A DNA stretch of 64,000 bases, from NCBI RefSeq assembly GCF_000177195.2, contig NC_015953.1, positions 1,984,001 through 2,048,000 on the forward strand, given 5' to 3'. Position 1 is the first letter of the stretch. Each line of letters starts with the position of its first letter. The DNA is from Streptomyces sp. SirexAA-E. GTDB taxonomy: Bacteria > Actinomycetota > Actinomycetes > Streptomycetales > Streptomycetaceae. The position numbers and the translations under genes were made by a program. The notes beneath the pieces are model-generated. The model ran no database searches. It was not told the origin of the DNA and was given only the letters and a program-made list of their open reading frames with translations. Shown piece after piece: positions 57,755 through 64,000 of this stretch.

Positions 57755-58285
57755 TCAAAGGTTCTTCTTCGCGCATGCGGTGTCGAAGGAGTTCATGGTG
57801 ATGTCGCCGCCGTGCGTCATTTCCATGTATTCCACCACCGTCGTCCAGCCTCGCTGTTTGAGGACGACGACGGCTTCGTGGACCACCCCACTGTCGTACC
57901 TGCGCTCTCTACGGTCCCCCGACTGCTGCCAGTCGCGTTCACGCAGCTCGTCCACCATCTTGTCGAAACGGGCCATGTCGGCCGGAGCGTCTTCGGTGCC
58001 GAACCACTTGTACATCACCCCGCACGCCCTCAGCGACCCGGCGGGGGCGTCGTCGTTCGTACCGGCGAAGGCCGGTTCGCTCTCCGGCGCACCCGCGTCG
58101 GCGGCCGCGGTGTCGAGGTCGTTGCGCGCGATGTCCTTCGTCATCGGCCCGGTGCCCGTCGGCCGTGGTGACGCGGATACCGGCGCTCCGGTGCCGGCGA
58201 CGGCACCGTTGTCGCTCTGGCCGCAGCCTGTCGCTCCGAGTGCGACGACCACCGCGGCTACGGCGGCCCTCTTCGTCCTGCTCAT
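57755..58285 (-). CDS. Predicted lipoprotein, paralog of the 41651 product
   Basis: 176 aa from ATG at 58285. Lipoprotein signal residues 1-21 with lipobox LGATGC. Mature region: Ser/Pro/Thr-rich, then ACGVMYKWFGTEDAPADMAR FDKMVDELRERDWQQSGDRR and VVLKQRGWTTVVEYMEMTH, ending with ACAKKNL. Compared with the lipoprotein at 41651 it keeps the C...W.G..A...F...V..LR..DW....L..RGW pattern. Exported and membrane-anchored; no function known. Its terminator is at 57659. Confidence 0.8.
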   Translation of the reverse strand: MSRTKRAAVAAVVVALGATGCGQSDNGAVAGTGAPVSASPRPTGTGPMTKDIARNDLDTAAADAGAPESEPAFAGTNDDAPAGSLRACGVMYKWFGTEDAPADMARFDKMVDELRERDWQQSGDRRERRYDSGVVHEAVVVLKQRGWTTVVEYMEMTHGGDITMNSFDTACAKKNL

Positions 58286-58718
58286 GGGTGTCCCCTCCCC
58301 CTATCGCAAGGAGCGTGCGCCTCACGATCAAGGAAGGAGTGTGCCACGGCGTGCCGGCTGCCGGGTCGGGGGCGCCGACGCAGTCAGGTCAGCTCCGATC
58401 AAAGGCCCGGGAACGCGACGGCCACCGTCCGCAACACCGCCAGGACGCACCACCGCCAGGACGCACCACCGCACGGTGCCCGCCTCCACGGGCGAGGCGA
58501 GCACGGTCGCGGTGAGGGCCCGTGACCTGGCTCCCCGTCAGCCCTTTTGTCCATAAGGGGGACAGACGGAACGTCAGAGCTATCGACACACCCCTTGATG
58601 TGACGTGCGCATGTCGTCACTCTGTTACCTGACGACCACCCCACGGAAACCCGGCACCGCCACGATGGCCGCTGTTCCGGTCGTCCGCACAGGTACCCCC
58701 CACATCAAGGGAGTTCTC
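58286..58718. other. Intergenic region upstream of the HNH nuclease gene
   Basis: No gene is supported here. It contains a short repeat CACCACCGCCAGGACG (twice, near 58440-58470), an inverted repeat GTGACG-N9-CGTCAC near 58600-58620, and CCCTTGATGTG (58592-58602), which is complementary to CACATCAAGGG (58701-58711) over the ribosome-binding site of the next gene. Confidence 0.5.
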
Positions 58719-59363
58719 ATGCCCGGCATCTACGCGCGTCGCATAGCCGTCGCCGCCTCCGCCGCCGCCCTCGCCGCCACGACGGGGCTCCTCACCGCCC
58801 CGGCCGCGCAGGCCGCGATGCCCACCCCGGTCAGCGCGTCGACCGCCCGGACCTACCTCGGCCAGCTCACCGTCTCCGCCGAGGGCTCCTCCTCCGGCTA
58901 CAGCCGCGACAAGTTCCCCCACTGGATCACCCAGTCCGGCGCCTGCAACACCCGCGAGGTCGTACTGAAGCGCGACGGCACCGGAGTCGTCCAGGACTCC
59001 TCCTGCGCCGCGACCAGCGGGAGTTGGTACTCGGAGTACGACGGCGCCACCTGGACCGCCGCCTCCGACGTGGACATCGACCACATGGTCCCGCTCGCCG
59101 AGGCGTGGCGCTCCGGCGCGAGCAGCTGGACCAACGCCCAACGCCAGGCCTACGCCAACGACCTGACGCGCCCTCAGCTCATCGCGGTCACGGACAACGT
59201 GAACCAGTCCAAGGGCGACAAGGACCCGGCCAAGTGGATGCCCCCGCGCACCGCCTACCGCTGCACGTACGCCCGCGCCTGGGTCCACGTGAAGCACCAC
59301 TACGGCCTCAGCGTCGACTCGGCCGAGAAGACCGCCCTCCAGACCGCACTGAACGGCTGCTAG
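58719..59363 (+). CDS. Secreted HNH-type endonuclease (DUF1524-like)
   Basis: 214 aa from ATG at 58719 with AAGGGAG upstream. Signal peptide 1-33 (RRIAVAASAAALAATTGLLTAPAAQAAM region). Catalytic HNH/DUF1524 motifs: SDVDIDHMVPLAEAWRSGAS (DIDHMVPLAEAW), then LIAVTDNVNQSKGDKDPAKW MPP (N..K.D..P..W). Conserved Cys pair SGACNTREVV and SSCAATS, plus C-terminal Cys. Family members are extracellular nucleases of Streptomyces, used in nutrient scavenging or DNA degradation. The ribosome-binding site may be sequestered by an upstream complement. Confidence 0.92.
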   Translation: MPGIYARRIAVAASAAALAATTGLLTAPAAQAAMPTPVSASTARTYLGQLTVSAEGSSSGYSRDKFPHWITQSGACNTREVVLKRDGTGVVQDSSCAATSGSWYSEYDGATWTAASDVDIDHMVPLAEAWRSGASSWTNAQRQAYANDLTRPQLIAVTDNVNQSKGDKDPAKWMPPRTAYRCTYARAWVHVKHHYGLSVDSAEKTALQTALNGC

Positions 59364-59525
59364 GGCTTGTTTCGAAAGTCCCACCTCGTCCGTCGCCCCT
59401 GATCCGCCGGACACCCCCGGTTCCCGGACACCCGCCGCACCGCACCGTCCCGCCCTCCTCCGTCGTTCCGTACGCTACGGAGCCACCGTCCGGAGCCGTT
59501 CACGGCGACGCGAGGAGGGCATCAC

Positions 59526-61202
59526 ATGGCCGGGCTGCGCCTGGGACCACTACTGCGGCACGTCGACTGGGAGTCCGGCTCCCGGGCCACCGTCTGGGTC
59601 GAGACCACCCGGCCCTGCACGGCCGAGGTCCGCTGCGCGGACGGCGCCTCGGGTTCGGCCCGCACCTTCTCGGTCTGCGGGCACCACTACGCCCTGGTGG
59701 TGGTGACCGGCCTGACGCCCGGCTCCACCACGGCCTACGAGGTGCTGCTCGACGGCCGCGGCGTCTGGCCGCCGGAGCGCTCCCCGCACCCGCCGAGCAC
59801 GATCGCCACACCCGCCGTCCCCCACACACCTGGGGCGGGCCCGGTGCGGATCGCGTTCGGCTCGTGCCGCTGGGCGGCGGCCCACGCCGAGGAGCGCGAC
59901 CCGGTCGGCCCGGACGCCCTCGTCACCCTGGCCGCCGGACTCGCCGCGAACCCCGGGGCCGTACGCCCCGACGTGCTGCTGCTGCTCGGCGACCAGGTGT
60001 ACGCGGACGAGACGTCGCCGCCCACCCGGCGCAGGCTCGCGGCGCGCCGGGATCTGCGCGAGGCGCCCGGGGCGCAGGTCGCGGACTACGAGGAGTACAC
60101 CCTCCTCTACGACGAGTCCTGGGGTGACCCTGACGTCCGCTGGCTGCTCTCCACGGTCCCCAGCTGCATGATCTTCGACGACCACGACGTCATCGACGAC
60201 TGGAACACCAGCGCCTCCTGGCTCGCGGACATGCGGAGCACCCCGTGGTGGCACGAGCGGATCGTCAGCGGGCTGATGTCGTACTGGGTCTACCAGCACC
60301 TGGGCAACCTCTCCCCCGACGCCCTGGACACCGATCCGGTCTACGCGACGGTGCGCGGCGTCCCGGACGCCACCGAGACCCTGCGCGCGCACGCCGCCGC
60401 GGCCGACGCCGATCCCACCCACACCAGGTGGAGCTACGGGCGCGTTTTCGGCCGAGTACGGCTGCTGATGGTGGACACCCGGGCGGCCCGCGTCCTGGAG
60501 GAAGCCGAGCGGTCGATGCTCGACGCCGACGAGGCCCGCCGGCTGCGCGACGAGGCCCTCGCCGAACCGGGTTCCATCGACCACCTCCTGATAGGCACCT
60601 CCCTGCCATGGCTCCTGCCGCCCCTCATCCATGACGCGGAGACCTGGAACGCGGCACTGTGCCGGGGAGAGCGCGGTGGACGCTGGGCCAGGTTCGGCGA
60701 GAAGCTGCGGCGCGCCTGCGACCTGGAACACTGGGCGGCGTTCCCCGAGTCGTTCGGCCGTCTGTCCGCCCTGCTGCGGGACTCCGGCCGGGGCCCCGAG
60801 GCCCCGGCGACGGTTTGCGTGCTCTCGGGCGATGTGCACCATGCGTACATCGCCGAGCCCCACTGGCCGCAGCAGCCCCCTGGCGGCACTCCCGACGCCC
60901 GGATCCTCCAGCTGACCTGCTCCCCCGTCCACAACTCCGTCCCCGCCTCGATGCGTACGGCCTTCCGGTTCGGCTGGAGCCGGCCGGGCCGGTGGCTCGG
61001 GCGCGCGCTGACGCGCCACGGACGGACCGGCCCGTCACCGATGCACTGGCACCGCACGGGCGGGCCCTGGTTCGGCAACCAGCTGATGACCCTCTCCCTG
61101 GATGGCCGGAATTCCGTACTGACATTGGTTCAGGCCAAAGAGCACGATGGTGGTACACGGCTGGTAACCGCCTTTGAGCGCACGTTGTCGTCAGAGAGGT
61201 GA
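59526..61202 (+). CDS. PhoD-like alkaline phosphatase/phosphodiesterase
   Basis: 558 aa from ATG at 59526. N-terminal Ig-like domain (LRLGPLLRHVDWESGSRATV WVETTRP), then a metallophosphatase core with FGSCRWAAAH, LLLGDQVYADETSPP, IFDDHDVIDDWN (metal and phosphate ligands), LLIGTSLPW and LSGDVHHAYIAEP. No Tat/Sec signal is visible, unlike secreted PhoD proteins, so it may be cytoplasmic. Downstream is a gap followed by the DoxX gene. Substrate unknown; probably a phosphodiester. Confidence 0.9.
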   Translation: MAGLRLGPLLRHVDWESGSRATVWVETTRPCTAEVRCADGASGSARTFSVCGHHYALVVVTGLTPGSTTAYEVLLDGRGVWPPERSPHPPSTIATPAVPHTPGAGPVRIAFGSCRWAAAHAEERDPVGPDALVTLAAGLAANPGAVRPDVLLLLGDQVYADETSPPTRRRLAARRDLREAPGAQVADYEEYTLLYDESWGDPDVRWLLSTVPSCMIFDDHDVIDDWNTSASWLADMRSTPWWHERIVSGLMSYWVYQHLGNLSPDALDTDPVYATVRGVPDATETLRAHAAAADADPTHTRWSYGRVFGRVRLLMVDTRAARVLEEAERSMLDADEARRLRDEALAEPGSIDHLLIGTSLPWLLPPLIHDAETWNAALCRGERGGRWARFGEKLRRACDLEHWAAFPESFGRLSALLRDSGRGPEAPATVCVLSGDVHHAYIAEPHWPQQPPGGTPDARILQLTCSPVHNSVPASMRTAFRFGWSRPGRWLGRALTRHGRTGPSPMHWHRTGGPWFGNQLMTLSLDGRNSVLTLVQAKEHDGGTRLVTAFERTLSSER

Positions 61203-61247
61203 ACGATTTCCAGCCAGTCGACAAACTGTTTAACTTGCAAGTACTTG

Positions 61248-61266
61248 TGAGGTAAACCTAACCTGG
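61248..61266. promoter_or_regulatory. Candidate iron box (DmdR/IdeR-like) upstream of DoxX
   Basis: AGGTAAACCTAACCT (61250-61264) matches 12 of 15 central positions of the remembered actinobacterial iron box TTAGGTTAGGCTAACCTAA; the outer positions match poorly. It lies 50-68 bp before the DoxX gene. Confidence 0.4.
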
Positions 61267-61315
61267 CGGGCCCGATCGGTTTCACGTCCCCAGACCGAAG
61301 GAGCCCGACCCCCAC

Positions 61316-61762
61316 ATGTTCACTCACCTGAACAGGGCCCAGCCCTATACACTCGCCCTCTTCCGCTTCGTGATCGGCTTTCTCTTCGCGTGCCACGGCG
61401 CCACGTCCCTCTTCCACGCCATGGGCGGCGGGAACATACCCGCCGGCACCTGGCCCGTCTGGTACGCCGCGATGATCCAGCTCGTCGGCGGCACCCTGGT
61501 CGCCCTCGGCCTCGGTACCCGCATAGCCGCCCTCATCTGCTCGGGGTCCATGGCGTACGCGTACTTCAACGTGCACCAGCCCGAGTCCCTGTACCCCGCC
61601 CAGAACGGGGGCGAGGCCTCGGCGCTCTTCTGCTGGGCCTTCCTGCTGCTGGTCTTCACGGGCCCCGGCGCCGTGGCCGTGGACCGGCTCTTCTCCTCGC
61701 GCGCCGCCACCGCGCACGAGGAGCGGACCGCGCGCGAGAAGGCACCGGCCGTCCCGGCCTGA
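61316..61762 (+). CDS. DoxX family membrane protein
   Basis: 148 aa from ATG at 61316 with AAGGAGCC upstream. Four membrane segments: ALFRFVIGFLFACHGATSLF (residues 11-30), PVWYAAMIQLVGGTLVALGL, RIAALICSGSMAYAYFNVH, and EASALFCWAFLLLVFTGPGA. FRFVIGFLFACHG...F is the typical DoxX start. DoxX proteins are linked to redox and quinol functions. A possible iron box lies upstream, so iron control is conceivable. Terminator at 61810. Confidence 0.9.
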   Translation: MFTHLNRAQPYTLALFRFVIGFLFACHGATSLFHAMGGGNIPAGTWPVWYAAMIQLVGGTLVALGLGTRIAALICSGSMAYAYFNVHQPESLYPAQNGGEASALFCWAFLLLVFTGPGAVAVDRLFSSRAATAHEERTAREKAPAVPA

Positions 61763-61809
61763 CCACCTCCGGCGCCCGAGGCGCCGACCGAGGAGGCCCG
61801 CACGCCGGA

Positions 61810-61847
61810 TACGCCCCGTCCCTCCCACCCGGAGCCGACGGGGCGTA
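61810..61847 (+). terminator. Terminator after DoxX
   Basis: An 11-bp perfect stem (TACGCCCCGTC, 61810-61820, with 61837-61847) and 16-nt loop, 48 bp after the DoxX stop. Confidence 0.7.
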
Positions 61848-61998
61848 CGTGACCTGCACAACATCAGGACCCGCCGGCGAACTTCACCTGAACCACAGAA
61901 GTATCCTGGAGTGCTGGCCAACTGTCGGCCTGCCGCTCCGGCCGCTCCCTGCGACGTCGCGGTGTTGACACACGGTGACATGGAACGGGGAGTAGAAA

Positions 61999-62640
61999 GT
62001 GCTCGAGAGTGTGGGTGCGCTGACCGGCACCCCATGGATCTACGCGGTGGTCGCCCTCTCGGTGCTTCTGGACGTCTTCCTGCCCGTCCTTCCCAGCGGT
62101 GTGCTGGTGATCGCGGCCGCGACCGCCGCGGCCGCGAGCACGACGACCGTCACCGCCGCGGCGGGCGCCGCCGCCCCGCAGGTGCCGTCCCTCCTCGTCC
62201 TGATGCTGTGCGCGGCCACCGCCTCGGTGCTCGGCGACCTCGTCGCCTACCGCCTCGCCTGGCGCGGCGGTGAGCGTCTGGACCGGGCCATCGCCCGGTC
62301 CCGCCGCCTCACCACCGCCCAGGAGCGCCTCGGCGCGGCGCTGAGCCGGGGCGGCGGCGCCCTCGTCGTCGTCGCCCGCTTCGCCCCGGCCGGCCGCTCG
62401 GTCGTGTCGCTGGGCGCGGGTGCCGCTCACCGCCGGGCGAAGGACTTCCTCCCCTGGTCGGCGCTGGCGGGTGTGGCGTGGGCCGGGTACAGCGTGGGCC
62501 TCGGCTACTTCGGTGGCCAGTGGCTGGGCGCGACCTGGCTGGGCACCGCCGTCTCGGTCCTCGCCCTGTTCCTCGCGGGGGCCCTGGCGGCCGTCGTCGT
62601 CCGCCGGCCGTCCCGCGAGCGGGCCGCGGCCGGCGCCTGA
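61999..62640 (+). CDS. DedA/VTT-like membrane protein
   Basis: 213 aa from GTG at 61999 with GGGGAG upstream. Hydrophobic helices near residues 12-45, 65-85, 118-140 and 165-198. The motif ALVVVARFAPAGRSVVSLGA GAAHRRAKDFLPWSALAGVA WAGYSVGLGYFGG matches the DedA signature (R..P..R......G). Proteins of this type are lipid scramblase/flippase-like. The central loop is Arg-rich. It stands alone between terminator-bounded neighbours. Substrate unknown, perhaps a polyprenyl phosphate. Confidence 0.85.
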   Translation: MLESVGALTGTPWIYAVVALSVLLDVFLPVLPSGVLVIAAATAAAASTTTVTAAAGAAAPQVPSLLVLMLCAATASVLGDLVAYRLAWRGGERLDRAIARSRRLTTAQERLGAALSRGGGALVVVARFAPAGRSVVSLGAGAAHRRAKDFLPWSALAGVAWAGYSVGLGYFGGQWLGATWLGTAVSVLALFLAGALAAVVVRRPSRERAAAGA

Positions 62641-62667
62641 GAAAGGCCTCCCCCGAGCCCTCTGCCG

Positions 62668-62892
62668 TCACGTCCGGGCGGCGGCCCCCCGTACTTCCAG
62701 GCCGTCGAGCAGCCGGGCGGTCGCGTCGGCGATCTCGGCCACGGCCCGGTCGAAGACCTCCTGGTTGTGCGCGGCGGGGGCGCGGAAGCCCGACACCTTG
62801 CGCACGTACTGCAAGGCGGCGGCCCTCATCTCGTCCTCGGTGGCTTCGTCGGGGATGGCGGGCGGGCGAAGAGTCTTGATACTGCGGCACAT
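62668..62892 (-). CDS. DUF2277 family protein
   Basis: 74 aa from ATG at 62892. MCRSIKTLRPP near the start, then EDEMRAAALQYVRKVSGFRA PAAHNQEVFDRAVAEIADAT is the DUF2277 pattern (MCR.I..L.......(E)...AA.Q.VRK.SG...P...N..AF..A). Small cytoplasmic helical protein; function unknown. Longer start codons upstream give Arg/Pro-rich shadow sequence and were rejected. Confidence 0.92.
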   Translation of the reverse strand: MCRSIKTLRPPAIPDEATEDEMRAAALQYVRKVSGFRAPAAHNQEVFDRAVAEIADATARLLDGLEVRGAAART

Positions 62893-63007
62893 GACTCCAG
62901 TGTGACGCGCACCACTGACAGAGGCGCCAAGGGCGTGTCCCGGAAGCGGCGCCGTCCGCCCGGAGGGGCGGATCCGGCGACGCCCGCCAGGCGCTACGGG
63001 ACAGCCC

Positions 63008-64000
63008 TCAGGCGTTTCGGTCAGGAGCGGTCCGCTCGACGGGCGGCAGGACGTACTCACCGTCGAGGACGGCCCGGTCAGGGACGTACATCCGCATCAC
63101 CAGCCGGAAACCGCCGCTGGGCGCCCGCAACCAGTTCGCCTCCCGGGCCGGGGTCGTCGGCCGTTCCCCGGAGACGTACAGCGTCAGGGCCCCGTCGCCC
63201 TCGTACACCAGGCCCGGCGTCCGGCTCCCCAGGGAGTACCGCTCCTCGGGACCCGCCACCAGGTGGTCGCCCGGGACCTCGTACGCGCTCACCGACCAGA
63301 AGGCCCCCACGGGAGGCGGCGGGTCCAGCCGCAGTGCGTAGCGGTGCGCCCCGTCGAACGGGCGCCCCCGGGAATCGCGGTCGGTCGACGCCGCCACGGC
63401 CTCGTACCCGTGCGGCTCCCACAACGCCCGGCGCGCAGCCACCGCCCGCACCAGGTAGGCGGCCTCCCGGTCCGGGACCCGCCACTGGGACGAGCGGAGC
63501 ACACCGGCACCGAAGTGGTCGAGGTTGTAGTCGTGCAGGTGCGGCTCTGCCTCCCACGCCCCGGGCGACCGCGCGAGCGCGCTCGCCGCCTCCACGCGCT
63601 CCCTGCCCAGCTCCAGTCCCCGTGTCAGCGCCCGTACGAGCGCGGGCCCGGGCGACACGTACGGCGAGAGCCCCTCCTCCAGCAGCCCCAGCGGCTGGAA
63701 GCGGTCCTGGTGGGCGAGATCGGCCGCCGCGGGCGGGAAGTCCGCCATCCACACCCGCATCCGCTCGTAGAACGAGAGCGCCCCGGGTACGTCGGAGTCC
63801 GGCGCGGGCACCCCCGTCCGGTGCGCCCGGTCGCCGAGGTGTGTGAGCGTGAGCTCCTGCTGGAGGGCGCGTACCCGTGGCAGGTCGTCGGGCCCGTGGC
63901 AGGCGATGCGGCCGACGAGTGACGCGACGGACGTCGGCGCGTCGACGACGGCCACCCCGTCGGGGACGGTCCCGGCCCAGCCGGGCGGCACGACCAGCCA
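63008..64000 (-). CDS. DUF1254/DUF1214 domain protein (5' end outside the window)
   Basis: The frame stays open to the window edge (VVPPGWAGTVPDGVAVVDAP), so the true start lies beyond 64000. The visible 330 residues include the end of DUF1254 (DAPTSVASLVGRIACHGPDD) and the DUF1214 core (AHRYALRLDPPPPVGAFWSV SAYEVPGDHLV, YSLGSRTPGLVYEGDGALTL YVSGERP, NWLRAPSGGFRLVMRMYVPD). Secreted or periplasmic in many bacteria; role unknown. Convergent with nothing nearby; DUF2277 lies 115 bp downstream. Confidence 0.88.
   Translation of the reverse strand, partial: WLVVPPGWAGTVPDGVAVVDAPTSVASLVGRIACHGPDDLPRVRALQQELTLTHLGDRAHRTGVPAPDSDVPGALSFYERMRVWMADFPPAAADLAHQDRFQPLGLLEEGLSPYVSPGPALVRALTRGLELGRERVEAASALARSPGAWEAEPHLHDYNLDHFGAGVLRSSQWRVPDREAAYLVRAVAARRALWEPHGYEAVAASTDRDSRGRPFDGAHRYALRLDPPPPVGAFWSVSAYEVPGDHLVAGPEERYSLGSRTPGLVYEGDGALTLYVSGERPTTPAREANWLRAPSGGFRLVMRMYVPDRAVLDGEYVLPPVERTAPDRNA

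Overview
This 64 kb window is very GC-rich, with strong codon-position GC bias, dense overlapping operons (ATGA/GTGA/TGATG junctions) and frequent GTG starts. Its protein families (DUF397 plus Scr1-type XRE regulators, DesK-type kinases, Streptomyces-type contractile injection genes, bifunctional RNase H/phosphatase) indicate a Streptomyces chromosome or a very close actinomycete. No rRNA, tRNA, CRISPR array or replication origin was seen.

Layout. 0-4 kb: the 3' end of a contractile injection system (eCIS/CIS) operon: gp25-like wedge, gpJ-like and gpI-like baseplate proteins, and a zinc-ribbon/TM/discoidin-like protein that fits the Streptomyces CIS membrane adaptor. 4-5 kb: a DUF2975/XRE pair with two matching palindromic operators. 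5.4-10.4 kb: an accessory island bounded by transposase remnants. It holds an AT-rich segment, a small secreted protein and a three-gene ABC exporter with atypical composition. 10.5-17.9 kb: core genes (rnpB, yaaA, an Eda-like aldolase, Nif3/zinc-ribbon/RNase H-phosphatase operon, a proline-rich propeller-like protein). 18-24.8 kb: an ABC transporter plus DesK-like kinase whose apparent response regulator lies 3.1 kb downstream, beyond a block of DUF397, XRE and small proteins. That block includes a protein with the LQ..VGN.AV motif typical of eCIS-associated cargo. 24.8-28.8 kb: two divergent drug-type MFS pumps and peptidase E. 28.8-33.5 kb: an IclR regulator divergent from a DUF1177/NCS1 permease/M20 hydrolase operon. 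33.6-37.2 kb: methyltransferase, cell-wall amidase, membrane proteins and a decayed maleylpyruvate-isomerase-type gene. 37.2-41.2 kb: a glycosyltransferase/methyltransferase/alpha-toroid operon divergent from a TetR gene, with a KstR-type operator between them. 42.3-48.3 kb: a cobalamin riboswitch controlling two surface proteins and a complete ECF transporter (T, fused A-A', S). 48.4-64 kb: mixed single genes: GT87/PAP2 fusion, DUF2330, a bacterial serpin, GNAT, MFS-MarR fusion, peptidoglycan-binding protein, HAD hydrolase, lipoprotein, secreted HNH nuclease, PhoD phosphatase, DoxX, a DedA-like protein, DUF2277 and a partial DUF1254/1214 protein.

How the parts fit. The most interesting links are (i) a possible CIS cargo protein about 20 kb from the CIS structural genes, inserted into a two-component system; (ii) a B12-controlled uptake locus whose first product is a membrane-anchored alpha/alpha toroid, the fold of intrinsic factor and transcobalamin, suggesting extracellular corrinoid capture; (iii) a KstR-box in front of a GT/MT/toroid operon. 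Identifications rest on reading the sequence and remembered family motifs; no database search was run.
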